Assembly: GCA_028285755.1 (NCBI GenBank)
Contig: JANQOQ010000015.1
Location: 1-64,000 of the forward strand
Origin: Puniceicoccaceae bacterium
GTDB taxonomy: Bacteria; Verrucomicrobiota; Verrucomicrobiia; Opitutales; JAFGAQ01
Reading direction: 5' to 3'
Length of the DNA stretch: 64,000 bases
The position numbers and the translations under genes were made by a program. Positions 55,408 to 63,686 of this stretch are shown here, in pieces. The notes beneath the pieces were generated by a model. It searched no databases and had not been told where the DNA came from. It saw nothing but the letters and a program-made list of their open reading frames with translations. Position 1 is the first letter of the stretch. The number at the start of each line of letters is the position of its first letter.

Positions 55408-55620
55408 ATGGATGCGGCAACCCTGGCAGTCGCCCTGATGGGGCAACAAAAATCTCTGCAACAACTTGATTTTGCAAATCGTATGGTGAAGGCGGAGAAT
55501 GAAGCGACTCAGGAAGTCGTCGACTTGATTGCAACTGCCGCCGATGCAGGCACCCTTTATAGTGCTGAGGGTAAGGTGAGTGCGCCGGCAACCGGAACGC
55601 TGCTTGATACTATTGCTTAA
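55408..55620 (+). CDS. small YjfB-like protein (putative motility protein family)
   Basis: A 70-residue protein starting MDAATLAVALMGQQKSLQQLD and with VVDLIATAADAG, similar in length and layout to the YjfB (PF14070) family, annotated as putative motility proteins. No flagellar gene is near. Independent gene, 35 bp after the redoxin. The match is by pattern only. Confidence 0.6.
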   Translation: MDAATLAVALMGQQKSLQQLDFANRMVKAENEATQEVVDLIATAADAGTLYSAEGKVSAPATGTLLDTIA

Positions 55621-55709
55621 TTGAGCCAAAGGCCGATTAAGCCAAGTAAGACTATCAACAGGATAATGATCAGTGCGCGTTTTTCTGCACGGGTTAATGA
55701 GGATAGCAT
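55617..55709 (-). CDS. possible 30-residue single-helix membrane protein
   Basis: An ATG at 55709 (- strand) opens a 30-codon frame, MLSSLTRAEKRAL, then a hydrophobic helix of about 15 residues rich in leucine and isoleucine, ending GLWLN. The layout (polar basic start then one helix) is that of small membrane proteins. It overlaps the end of the YjfB-like gene by 4 bp. No clear ribosome-binding site. Tentative. Confidence 0.35.
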   Translation of the reverse strand: MLSSLTRAEKRALIIILLIVLLGLIGLWLN

Positions 55710-55817
55710 GGGTTTAACTAATTATTTTTGCATATATTCTGCAAACCCTTAAATAGCTTGCGCGATCTCGAAGCCTGTACCTAATGTGGCATGTTATTTG
55801 TTTAACCCCTTTAAGCC

Positions 55818-57107
55818 ATGCTGGATATACTGAGAGCGCTCCTGGGAATATTTGTGTTTATCGCAATCTGTTATGCGCTAAGCGAAAACCGCAAAGCCAT
55901 TAACTGGAAGCTCATCGCCGGTGGGTTTGGGCTGCAGTTGATTATGGCGGTCATTTTCCTTAAATTTTCGGGCCCGTCAGATATTATTGGAGCAGTCGCG
56001 CAGGGAGTTGTGCAATTACTCGCGTTCTCCGAGGAGGGCTCGCGCTTTATTTTTGGCCGTTTCGTAGATGATGCGGCAAGCACCGGTTCGGTATTCGCTT
56101 TTCGGGTACTCCCCTCAATCATCTTTTTTTCTGCACTTTCATCGATTCTGTTTTATACGGGCATATTGCCCATTATGATTAAAGGGTTTGCCTGGATCAT
56201 GCGCAAAGTGATGCGGGTTTCCGGGGCTGAGAGTTTTGCGGTGGCTGCGAATATTTTCGTAGGGCAGACGGAGGCCCCTTTGATGGTACGGCCTTACCTC
56301 GAGCGCATGACGCGTTCGGAGCTCGCTACCCTAATGGTGGGCGGCTTTGCAACGATAGCGGGCGGTGTGTTGGTGGCTTATGTAAGCATCCTGGGAGGAG
56401 AGGATGAGGCAAAGAATATTCTCTTTGCCAAGCACCTGATCACGGCTTCGATCCTGTCTGCACCGGCCGCAATTATGTTTGCCAAACTGCTTTATCCCGA
56501 GACCGAAGAATTTGCGGATTCATTTAAGGTTTCGAATGAGGAGGTGGGCTCAAATGTGTTTGATGCGGCATCCAAGGGTACGGCCCAGGGTCTGCAACTC
56601 GCTTTGATTATTTGTGCAATCCTGATTGTGTTTACATCGCTCATTCCCTTGATGGACACCATCCTCTATTATGCGCTGGGTAGCTGGACAGGGCTAAATG
56701 GGTGGATTGCTTCCAGTAGCGGGGGGCAGTTTGAGGGTTTGTCACTGCAATGGATTTTTGGTTGGGTATTTGCACCCGTGGCCTGGCTGATGGGAATAAG
56801 CTCAGGCGAGCTGCTCAACTCGGGCCGGTTGCTGGGTGAAAAACTGGTTCTCAACGAGTTTGTGGCCTACCTGAGTATGGGAGGTTTGATTCAGGAGGGA
56901 TCTATGATGGATGAGAAGAGCATCCTGATCATGACCTATGCGCTTTGTGGATTTGCAAACTTTGCTTCCATCGGTATCCAGATTGCAGGGCTTTCTACGC
57001 TGGCACCCGGTCGGCGCGAGGAGTTAAGCACGCTGGCGCTTCGCGCAGTCTTGGGGGGTACGCTTGCCTGTTTAATGACCGGTGCCCTTGCCGGTATTCT
57101 GCTCTAG
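55818..57107 (+). CDS. concentrative nucleoside transporter (CNT/NupC family)
   Basis: A 429-residue membrane protein. The start NRKAINWKLIAGGFGLQLIMA and the middle segments VAANIFVGQTEAPLMVRPYL and TIAGGVLVAYVSILGG are diagnostic of CNT transporters; GFANFASIGIQIAG is the C-terminal conserved motif. It takes up nucleosides driven by a cation gradient. Overlaps the convergent Nudix gene by 4 bp. Together with apt and the purine operon it suggests active nucleoside scavenging. Confidence 0.93.
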   Translation: MLDILRALLGIFVFIAICYALSENRKAINWKLIAGGFGLQLIMAVIFLKFSGPSDIIGAVAQGVVQLLAFSEEGSRFIFGRFVDDAASTGSVFAFRVLPSIIFFSALSSILFYTGILPIMIKGFAWIMRKVMRVSGAESFAVAANIFVGQTEAPLMVRPYLERMTRSELATLMVGGFATIAGGVLVAYVSILGGEDEAKNILFAKHLITASILSAPAAIMFAKLLYPETEEFADSFKVSNEEVGSNVFDAASKGTAQGLQLALIICAILIVFTSLIPLMDTILYYALGSWTGLNGWIASSSGGQFEGLSLQWIFGWVFAPVAWLMGISSGELLNSGRLLGEKLVLNEFVAYLSMGGLIQEGSMMDEKSILIMTYALCGFANFASIGIQIAGLSTLAPGRREELSTLALRAVLGGTLACLMTGALAGILL

Positions 57108-57622
57108 CCCATACGGGTTTCTATATGCATGCCGCTGAGGTCGGTGGGTTGACCGGCAGTGCAGTCCATCTTGAGGCCCACGAATTTTTGATGGTGCTGC
57201 CAATAGATGGGCCAGAGTATGGATTTATCGCTGGTAGGTACTTCGACATGACTCTTAATGTCTTCATCGCTGAAGAACCCGAAATGGCCTTCCTCATGGG
57301 TGTCCGGCAGGTGAGGGATCGCTTTCAGGCAATTAAAGAGAAAAAGCAGCCAATGATTGACGCCCTCGTAGTTTTTCTCGGAGACATAGGCAAAGAGGTG
57401 TAAATCCTTGTCTTCGATTTCGAATCCGGTTTCTTCGGCAGTCTCACGCACAGCACACTCAAAGGGGGATTCGCCGCTCGCAGTATCCAACTTACCGCCA
57501 ATGGGGCTCCATAAACCGAAGTTAGGTGCTTTGGTGCGCTTGAGAAGAAGGTGTTTGCCTTCTTTGTTTTTAACAAAAATCAGAGTGGCGATGCGAAAGG
57601 GAGTCGTCGTTTTTTGTGTCAT
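57104..57622 (-). CDS. Nudix hydrolase
   Basis: A 172-residue protein with the Nudix signature: GGKLDTASGESPFECAVRE continuing TAEETGFE (about 38-64). A two-residue insertion sits before the first glutamate of the box. It hydrolyses nucleoside diphosphates linked to another group. Translationally coupled to the upstream EEP gene (ATGA overlap at 57619-57622). Substrate unknown; MutT-type or ADP-ribose-type activity is possible. Confidence 0.9.
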   Translation of the reverse strand: MTQKTTTPFRIATLIFVKNKEGKHLLLKRTKAPNFGLWSPIGGKLDTASGESPFECAVRETAEETGFEIEDKDLHLFAYVSEKNYEGVNHWLLFLFNCLKAIPHLPDTHEEGHFGFFSDEDIKSHVEVPTSDKSILWPIYWQHHQKFVGLKMDCTAGQPTDLSGMHIETRMG

Positions 57623-58587
57623 AAATCTGCTGAATTTGCAAAGCTTAGTGTAATTTCCTGCGGTAAATGATCCGAACTAATAAATGGTCCGAGTTCATAG
57701 TCATTGATCACGAATGAATCACTGACATAGGCATGGTCGATCGCAATCCCAAAAAAGTGTAATGGTGAGGGCCAGGTATGCCGAAGCCCCGCTTCGAGAT
57801 GGGCATTGCGCAGGCCTCGTTGATCCCAGTTTCTTAATATAGCTGAATTCAGTGTGGTATTAAAATCTCCGATGACTATGCGATGCGGGGTTTCCGAAAA
57901 GTGATTTGGTAATTCACTAAAGAACTGGTTGCGCCGGTAAACGTCCCAAAATTTCTTGGGTGACGGGGGATGTATAGCCAGGATTTCTACTGCTCGTTGC
58001 TGGTGCTTAATGATAATACGGATCGCCTGCACCTGGTTATTGGGAGTGATGATGAACTCATGCTCGAGCAAAGGGTGCTTTGACCAGAGTATAAAACCGG
58101 CGACTTCGCGGATGCTTACATCTGCCCGGCGTGAGGCTTCGAGGCGCTCCGGATATTTAGTATGCAAGTGTTGCATGCGATCCCGCAGGTGATGGCTCCC
58201 TTCAAGTATACAAAGAATATCGGGATCTTCTGCCTCAAAGTAATCAATTAAGTCAGGGTAGCTTTCATTAAATGCATGTACATTGAAGCTGAGGATTTTG
58301 AGGTCGCCGGTATCCTTGAGTTCTTTACCGAGATTTTGGTCTGGGATATACCAGGGAATGACAATTGTGAAATGATAGATACTTAGCCCTATCAGGCATA
58401 GACTACATATGTGATGGCGCTTATAGATTCCCGTGAATGACAGCCCTACACCGAGAATGGCCAGATAGAGCTGAAAATTGGCAAAGCTATCCAACCAGAC
58501 CAGCCAGTTGCCCACAGCTGCAAAGCTTGATACCAATAAACCGATAATGAGGATTTTCCCAATGGACATAAATTTCCGTCTATACAT
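57619..58587 (-). CDS. membrane-anchored endonuclease/exonuclease/phosphatase-family protein
   Basis: A 322-residue protein from the ATG at 58587; a TTG at 58593 also opens the frame. Three membrane helices lie in the first 80 residues, then the EEP fold: LKILSFNVHAFNES, a glutamate in ILCILEGSHH, IHPPSPK, IVIGDFNTTL and SSDHLPQE, which supply the metal- and phosphate-binding residues. It cleaves phosphodiester or phosphomonoester bonds, possibly on lipids or nucleic acids near the membrane. It forms an operon with the Nudix gene. Confidence 0.85.
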   Translation of the reverse strand: MYRRKFMSIGKILIIGLLVSSFAAVGNWLVWLDSFANFQLYLAILGVGLSFTGIYKRHHICSLCLIGLSIYHFTIVIPWYIPDQNLGKELKDTGDLKILSFNVHAFNESYPDLIDYFEAEDPDILCILEGSHHLRDRMQHLHTKYPERLEASRRADVSIREVAGFILWSKHPLLEHEFIITPNNQVQAIRIIIKHQQRAVEILAIHPPSPKKFWDVYRRNQFFSELPNHFSETPHRIVIGDFNTTLNSAILRNWDQRGLRNAHLEAGLRHTWPSPLHFFGIAIDHAYVSDSFVINDYELGPFISSDHLPQEITLSFANSADL

Positions 58588-58622
58588 TTCCAATTCAGGA
58601 AACTTCTCAAAAAGCGCAAAAT

Positions 58623-58656
58623 AAAAAAGCCCGGAATCGCTACCGGGCTTTTTTAT
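58623..58656. terminator. bidirectional rho-independent terminator
   Basis: Stem AAAAAAGCCCGG / CCGGGCTTTTTT with an eight-base loop between the EEP gene and the outer-membrane protein gene, both on the - strand. It ends the latter, lying just past its stop. Confidence 0.93.
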
Positions 58657-58678
58657 TTTGGAAATTTAATTGCAGATT

Positions 58679-59206
58679 CTAAAAGAAATAGGAGAAACCG
58701 CCTTCCAGAGCGAAACCATTTAAATCGAGGCCGCTGAAATCGATATATGAAATTGAATATTTAAGGGCCATAGTATCGGACAAAAAGTGCTTCACCCCTC
58801 CACGCACTTGGAATGCAGTGTCATCCACGCCGAGCTCCTCTAGATCCGAGTCGGTCAAATAAAGGCCTAGGCCTGCATACGGCACAAACTTTGACTCTGT
58901 ATTGAAGTGGTAGTCAACCGCCGCACCCACCAAAGTGGAATCTACGCTACGCTCGCCGCCGGATGAACGGGGCACGTCGGTGCTCAAACGGGAGAGAACG
59001 CCAGACACCTGTATGTTTTCCGTAAAGAAATATCCCACGGATCCTGTGATGAGTGTAACATCCAGATCCAAATCATCAGTGGACATATCCGCAATAGCGA
59101 GCGAGAGATTTGCTTCGAAATCGCCCTGGCTTACGGCTGCGTTAATAGGGTGAACTATCCAGGTAGTCAGGAGAGTTACTATAAGGGATAAGAATCGTTT
59201 CTTCAT
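58679..59206 (-). CDS. outer-membrane beta-barrel protein (OmpX/OprF-like)
   Basis: The ATG at 59206 gives 175 residues with a signal peptide (MKKRFLSLIVTLLTTWIV... ending INA). Alternating hydrophobic strands, GAAVDYHFNTESKFVPYAGLG and a final ALEGGFSYFF with terminal phenylalanine mark an eight-stranded barrel. Function unknown; structural or adhesion roles are usual. The longer open frame (to 59353) has no export signal at its start. Confidence 0.82.
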   Translation of the reverse strand: MKKRFLSLIVTLLTTWIVHPINAAVSQGDFEANLSLAIADMSTDDLDLDVTLITGSVGYFFTENIQVSGVLSRLSTDVPRSSGGERSVDSTLVGAAVDYHFNTESKFVPYAGLGLYLTDSDLEELGVDDTAFQVRGGVKHFLSDTMALKYSISYIDFSGLDLNGFALEGGFSYFF

Positions 59207-59529
59207 AAAAGTAGTAATTCTGCACTGACCATGGGTAATCCGAGGCTTTCGGCAAGTATTTAATCGATTTTGGATACAAAAATTATAAATCCTGCAGTAT
59301 CTTGCGCTGGTTACCCCAATATATTGTACAAAATCGCCTTTATACCCCAACATCTAGTATTTTTTTGTTGACTAAAAATAAAAAACATTCAAGCATGCAG
59401 GAACATCAAACCCATATTTGGATCTTGTTGGAATGATAAGGAAGCCTGAATTGGGTAAGTCCGGAAAAAGGGAATATAGCGGAGTTCGCCTGTTGGATTT
59501 ACCTAATTCAGGCAATATTTTTGCCTGAA
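59207..59529. other. intergenic region downstream of apt, with inverted repeats
   Basis: No gene is seen in this 320-bp gap. It carries an imperfect 19-bp inverted repeat (59444-59462 and 59495-59513, 17 of 19 matching) around a 32-bp loop. A second 9-bp stem (59505-59513 with 59523-59531) reuses the right arm. Confidence 0.6.
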
Positions 59530-60066
59530 TTATTCAGCTTCTGTGAAAGAACAGATGTAGAAGACGTCCATTCCCTGATCTTCAAGCGACTTTGAGCCAC
59601 CCAGTTCAGGTAGATCAATAACTGCAGCCACCAGGGCTGTCTTTGCTCCCGAACGCTCTATGAGCTTATTGGCCGCGCCGAGAGTACCTCCGGTTGCGAT
59701 CAGATCATCCAAAATCAATACGCGGTCGCCGGGTTGGCATGCATCCTTACGTATTTCTACAGTACCTTCACCATATTCGAGTTTATAGGATTGCTCGATC
59801 GTTTCCGGGGGTAACTTTCCTTTTTTACGTACCATGGTCAGTGGGAGCCCAGTCAGTGCGGCGACTGCACCTCCGATTACGAACCCGCGGGCGTCGATAC
59901 CTGCGATCTTATTGACGTCGTACTCATCTACCTTTTCTACGAAGTCCTGAACCACCTCATTGAAGATGAGGGGCTGCTCGAAAAGAGTAGAGATGTCGCG
60001 AAAATTGACTTCAGGCAACGGCCAACCGCGCACCGTGCGTATGTGTTCTTTTATGGAGTCGCTCAC
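59530..60066 (-). CDS. apt: adenine phosphoribosyltransferase
   Basis: A 178-residue phosphoribosyltransferase. The PRPP motif VLILDDLIATGGTLGAA (about 120-136) and GIDARGFVIGGAVA (about 56) are diagnostic of Apt, as is RTVRGWPLPEVNFRDIS at the start. It converts adenine and PRPP to AMP. The start codon is GTG at 60066. Together with the CNT transporter and the deaminase operon it supports purine salvage. It lies 14 bp after the transaldolase gene, so the two may be co-transcribed. Confidence 0.95.
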   Translation of the reverse strand: MSDSIKEHIRTVRGWPLPEVNFRDISTLFEQPLIFNEVVQDFVEKVDEYDVNKIAGIDARGFVIGGAVAALTGLPLTMVRKKGKLPPETIEQSYKLEYGEGTVEIRKDACQPGDRVLILDDLIATGGTLGAANKLIERSGAKTALVAAVIDLPELGGSKSLEDQGMDVFYICSFTEAE

Positions 60067-60080
60067 AAATGATAGATGGA

Positions 60081-61040
60081 TTATAAACGCGCGCCAATAA
60101 GGTCACGCACTTTCAGCATATCTTTACCGAAAATGCGAATGCCGTCTGAGAGCTTTTCAGTCGCCATTTGATCTTCGTTAAGCATCCAGCGAAATTCGGT
60201 CTCGTCGATGGTGATTTTTTCGATATCCATGGCAGCTGCGGCTTCTGGATCGAGTTTGCGCTCCACGGGGTCATTACTGTTTTGGAGTTCTTCCAATAAG
60301 CCCGGGCTTATAGTCAGCAAATCACAGCCTGCGAGTTCCTTGATTTCACCCACATTGCGAAAGCTTGCTCCCATGACCTCGGTCTCATGACCATACTTTT
60401 TATAATAGTTGTAAATGCTTTGCACACTCAATACACCGGGGTCTTCATGCGCTTCGTAGGTGGTACCGGTTTTTGCTTTGTACCAATCCATTATCCGGCC
60501 CACGAACGGGGAAATGAGTTTTGCATTTACCTGCGCACAGCCAACTGCCTGAGCCATGGAAAAAAGCAGGGTCATATTACAATTGATACCTTCCTTCTGG
60601 AGCACTTCTGCGGCTTTAATGCCTTCCCATGTGGTTGCGAGTTTGATAAGAATACGCTCTTTATCGATCCTGTTCTTGGCATAGAGGGCGATGAGCTCGC
60701 GTGCTTTTGCGATCGAAGCCTCCGCATCGAAGGATAGTCGGGCGTCTACCTCAGTCGATACGCGCCCGGGCACGATCTGTAAAATTGCAAGGCCAAAGGC
60801 AACCAACACTTCGTCCACGATCTGATCAATCAGGGCCTCTCCCGTTGCGGAGCTCTCAGCCTTTACTCTCGATACGGTATCCTCAAAGAGGGGTTTGTAT
60901 TCATCTTTCTGGATGGCCTTGAGGATGAGCGATGGGTTGGTGGTCGCATCCTGAGGAGCAAAGGCCTTCATGGATTCAAAGTCACCGGTGTCGGCGACTA
61001 CAGTTGTCAGGGCTTTTAGTTGATCGAGTGAATTGCTCAT
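60081..61040 (-). CDS. tal: transaldolase
   Basis: A 319-residue TalB-type transaldolase of the pentose phosphate pathway. [10 protein letters not shown] near 33 and the Schiff-base lysine in [15 protein letters not shown] near 132 are the diagnostic motifs; [17 protein letters not shown] and [12 protein letters not shown] follow. Cytoplasmic. Length is as in E. coli TalB. Lies upstream of apt in the same direction. Confidence 0.95.
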   Translation of the reverse strand: MSNSLDQLKALTTVVADTGDFESMKAFAPQDATTNPSLILKAIQKDEYKPLFEDTVSRVKAESSATGEALIDQIVDEVLVAFGLAILQIVPGRVSTEVDARLSFDAEASIAKARELIALYAKNRIDKERILIKLATTWEGIKAAEVLQKEGINCNMTLLFSMAQAVGCAQVNAKLISPFVGRIMDWYKAKTGTTYEAHEDPGVLSVQSIYNYYKKYGHETEVMGASFRNVGEIKELAGCDLLTISPGLLEELQNSNDPVERKLDPEAAAAMDIEKITIDETEFRWMLNEDQMATEKLSDGIRIFGKDMLKVRDLIGARL

Positions 61041-61102
61041 AGTGTTAATAAAGAACGTTCAATTTCCGACCATCCTCTAATTTAGGCTAACTTCAAGATA
61101 AA

Positions 61103-61489
61103 TTAAGCAATTTGTGGGTTTTTTAACAATGCCCATGCCAGCAGTAGCCAACCGATTATATAACCTAATCCTCCAATGGGTGTGATTGCACCCAGGAAAG
61201 ATGGAGCACCCAATGCGATTGCATACAAGGTTCCGCAAAAGATGAAAATAGAGGTCATCCAAATGATAGCGATCAGTGTGCTTGAGCTGGGTGCAATCAA
61301 CCCAATCTGATTCATTACGATGACGATCCATATGGATAGCAAGTGCACCCAAAGATAGAATTCAGCCGTGTTCCAGATGGCCTGCTTGCCTACCTGCTCA
61401 AGCCGTTCCGAGAGGCCATGAGCGCCGAAAGCACCCCATGCGACCGCAAAACCGCAGAGTAGGGCATTAATTATAGCAATAGTTTTCAT
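61103..61489 (-). CDS. DUF423 family membrane protein
   Basis: From the ATG at 61489 the protein has 128 residues; the longer frame (to 61585) runs into the repeat element and is not used. AFGAHGLSERL near residue 22 and the late GGLGYIIGWLLLAW are typical of DUF423, a small four-helix membrane family of unknown function. It lies 62 bp beyond the transaldolase start. Confidence 0.88.
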   Translation of the reverse strand: MKTIAIINALLCGFAVAWGAFGAHGLSERLEQVGKQAIWNTAEFYLWVHLLSIWIVIVMNQIGLIAPSSSTLIAIIWMTSIFIFCGTLYAIALGAPSFLGAITPIGGLGYIIGWLLLAWALLKNPQIA

Positions 61490-61501
61490 CTTTGTAAAAT
61501 T

Positions 61502-61775
61502 TAGAACCCATCTCAAAATCAATAAATGAACATGGTGTGAACAAAAAAGCGAGCAGCGCAAGGCGGCTTGTCCCGTCGTGTGCAAGCGTACATGAGGGCC
61601 AAGCCAACGCCGCGAACTTGCTTTTTTGTCACATCCTTTGGGACAAAGCCCTTTACGGTTTTGAGCGCGTTTCCACAGGCAGCCAGGGCTTCAGCCCGGC
61701 ACTGCCTGCGGCGCCGGCTCAAAAAACGTAAAATTATCTTTGCCATGCTTATTTTGGATTTTGAGATGAGTTCTA
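61502..61775. mobile_element. MITE-like element with terminal inverted repeats
   Basis: The ends are TAGAACCCATCTCAAAATC (61502-61520) and its inverse at 61757-61775 (18 of 19 match); similarity continues inward to a CATGG in both arms. Both ends begin with TA, as expected for a TA target duplication of IS630/Tc1- or IS427-type elements. The core is GC-rich and holds a long hairpin, with CAGGCAG / CTGCCTG (61676-61682 and 61702-61708) around GGGCT-TC-AGCCC. No transposase is encoded. A spurious 91-codon ORF on the - strand crosses the element. Confidence 0.6.
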
Positions 61776-61893
61776 GCGATTTTGTGTTCGACAAAGCTAT
61801 CTAAATGATCAAACGATGGTTATGAAAGTATTTATTGATTGAATTGTTCCTAGCAATGCTTAGAACTCGATTAGAACCCTGTTTTATTAGATA

Positions 61894-62628
61894 ATGAATA
61901 TAAAGACGATAGCTATAGCTTCTTCAGCGCTCCTTTCCGTTTTAAATTTTGCACAAGCACAAGAAGAAGGTGACTTTTCTGCGAGTGCGACCTATGCCTA
62001 CGAGTCTGAGTTTATCTACCGTGGGTATGTAGTTGCGGACGACACGTTTACCCCTTCGGTTGAAGGTCGCGTTTTAGGTGAAACGTTTGACCTGTATTTT
62101 GGACTGCATACTGCATTGCCTGTTGAGAAAGACGATAATCGCACTAAAATGCATGAGTATTATCTCGGCACTAATTTTGAAGTGGCCGAAGATTTTAAAC
62201 TGGATGTCGGCGCAAGCTTTATAGATTTCCAGCCATTCCGGGATGACAGTGCCGTGGAGACATTCCTTGGCTTAACCTGGGAGGGTCCCATTTCGCCTGC
62301 CGTTTACTTCTACTATGATGTGGATAATGAGGAGATTACAATTGAGGCATCAGCGGGTTATTCCTTCGTGATCGATACCAACTCTGCAGTCATGCTTACA
62401 GGCTTCGCAGGTAATTCTGAGTTTGGCCCGGATGAAGACCTTACCGGGGGAATTGATACAGACTCTACTTACTATGGTGCGATGCTCGACTACTCATATA
62501 GTTTTACCCGTTATGCACGCATGACTGTGGGTGTGCGTTTTGCCAATGTAGACAATGACTTCGATCTGAATGAGGATTTGGACGAGTCCCGTTTTTGGTG
62601 GGGTGCATCCTTCACTGCGGGTTTCTAA
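61894..62628 (+). CDS. outer-membrane barrel protein, TorF/Gcw_chp-like
   Basis: A 244-residue protein with a signal peptide (MNIKTIAIASSALLSVLNFAQA). ASATYAYESEFIYRGYVVADD is the typical beginning of the TIGR02001 (Gcw_chp) family of predicted outer-membrane porin-like proteins; the chain is made of amphipathic strands and ends SFTAGF. Function unknown, probably a porin-like channel. It has its own terminator 30 bp downstream, and the MITE-like element lies upstream. Confidence 0.82.
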   Translation: MNIKTIAIASSALLSVLNFAQAQEEGDFSASATYAYESEFIYRGYVVADDTFTPSVEGRVLGETFDLYFGLHTALPVEKDDNRTKMHEYYLGTNFEVAEDFKLDVGASFIDFQPFRDDSAVETFLGLTWEGPISPAVYFYYDVDNEEITIEASAGYSFVIDTNSAVMLTGFAGNSEFGPDEDLTGGIDTDSTYYGAMLDYSYSFTRYARMTVGVRFANVDNDFDLNEDLDESRFWWGASFTAGF

Positions 62629-62656
62629 GTTATCTTTTAATAACCCTTTGATTTTT

Positions 62657-62682
62657 AAAGCCCTCGCACGAGGGCTTTTTTA
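62657..62682. terminator. rho-independent terminator
   Basis: AAAGCCCTC / GAGGGCTTT with a four-base loop and six T residues, 29 bp past the barrel protein stop. Confidence 0.93.
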
Positions 62683-62750
62683 TTTAAATAATTTTACATC
62701 CGTTATTGACAGAGAATCAGGTATCAGCCTTAATCTCTCTTTTTTCCGAA

Positions 62751-63179
62751 ATGAAAACTACACTCGCAAAGAAAGAAGAAGTCACCCGAAAATGGTATGT
62801 GGTTGATGCCACTGACCAAATTTTGGGTCGCTTGTCCGTACGCATATCCAACATACTGCGAGGCCGCAATAAGGCAACTTTTACACCTCATGTGGATACC
62901 GGTGATTTTGTGATCGTTATCAATGCAGATAAGATCCGCGTAACCGGTAAGAAGGAAGATCAGAAGGAATATATGTTTTATTCCGGCTACATGGGTAATG
63001 AGAAGTATATCAAGCTCTCTGAATTTCGCAGCCGCAAGCCAGATTTTATTATTCATCATTCGGTGAAGGGGATGTTACCCAAAAACAAACTCGCATCCGG
63101 AATGTTGAAACGCCTAAAAGTATATGGGGGCAGTGAGCACCCGCATGCTGCACAAGAACCCGAGGAACTTAAAGTCTAA
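62751..63179 (+). CDS. rplM: 50S ribosomal protein L13
   Basis: The ATG at 62751 gives 142 residues (MKTTLAKKEEVTRKWYVVDA...); the frame extends upstream to 62706 without sense. DATDQILGRLSVRISNILRG, GDFVIVINADKIRVTGKK and the end KLKVYGGSEHPHAAQ are diagnostic of L13. Co-transcribed with rpsI 3 bp later, the usual arrangement. Confidence 0.97.
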   Translation: MKTTLAKKEEVTRKWYVVDATDQILGRLSVRISNILRGRNKATFTPHVDTGDFVIVINADKIRVTGKKEDQKEYMFYSGYMGNEKYIKLSEFRSRKPDFIIHHSVKGMLPKNKLASGMLKRLKVYGGSEHPHAAQEPEELKV

Positions 63180-63182
63180 GCC

Positions 63183-63593
63183 ATGACTACACTTTCAAAA
63201 TCCAAGCAGGATGTATACGTAACCGTAGGTCGTCGTAAGCGAGCGACTGCGCGTGTGCGTCTTACACAGGGAAGTGGCAATATCACCGTAAATGACAAAG
63301 CGGTGGAAGTTTATTGCTACAGTGATGATCTTTATAATACAGCAGTTGCTCCCCTTAAAGAGGTGGATATGCTTAAGGATGTTGATATCACTGTGCGCGT
63401 TTCTGGCGGAGGACCCAATGGTCAATCCGTAGCCATTTCTCATGGTATTGCGCGTGCTTTACAAAAAATGAATGCGGATCACCGTGCGCCACTTAAGAAG
63501 GCAGGGTTTATTAAACGCGATCCCAGGCAAAAAGAGCGCAAGAAAGTGGGTCAGCCGGGAGCTCGCAAAAAGTTCCAGTTCTCTAAGCGTTAA
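63183..63593 (+). CDS. rpsI: 30S ribosomal protein S9
   Basis: A 136-residue protein. VTVGRRKRATARVRLTQGSG, the middle GGGPNGQSVAISHGIARAL and the strongly conserved C-terminus KKVGQPGARKKFQFSKR identify S9. The basic C-terminal tail reaches the tRNA binding site of the ribosome. Directly follows rplM. Confidence 0.97.
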   Translation: MTTLSKSKQDVYVTVGRRKRATARVRLTQGSGNITVNDKAVEVYCYSDDLYNTAVAPLKEVDMLKDVDITVRVSGGGPNGQSVAISHGIARALQKMNADHRAPLKKAGFIKRDPRQKERKKVGQPGARKKFQFSKR

Positions 63594-63622
63594 TCTTAAA
63601 GATAACACAAACGAATTTAAGC

Positions 63623-63661
63623 AAGACCCTCATCAGGCAATCGCCTACGAGGGTCTTTATA
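63623..63661 (+). terminator. rho-independent terminator of rplM-rpsI
   Basis: Outer stem AAGACCCTC / GAGGGTCTT (63623-63631 and 63649-63657) with an inner AGGC-AATC-GCCT stem. T-rich bases follow. Confidence 0.88.
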
Positions 63662-63686
63662 TTTTTAAACATCAGCTATTTTTGAA

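Noticed and set aside
61519-61794. 91-codon - strand ORF rich in arginine and cysteine
   Set aside because: It spans the MITE-like element almost exactly, reads through its inverted repeats and has no family likeness, so it is a by-product of the repeat.
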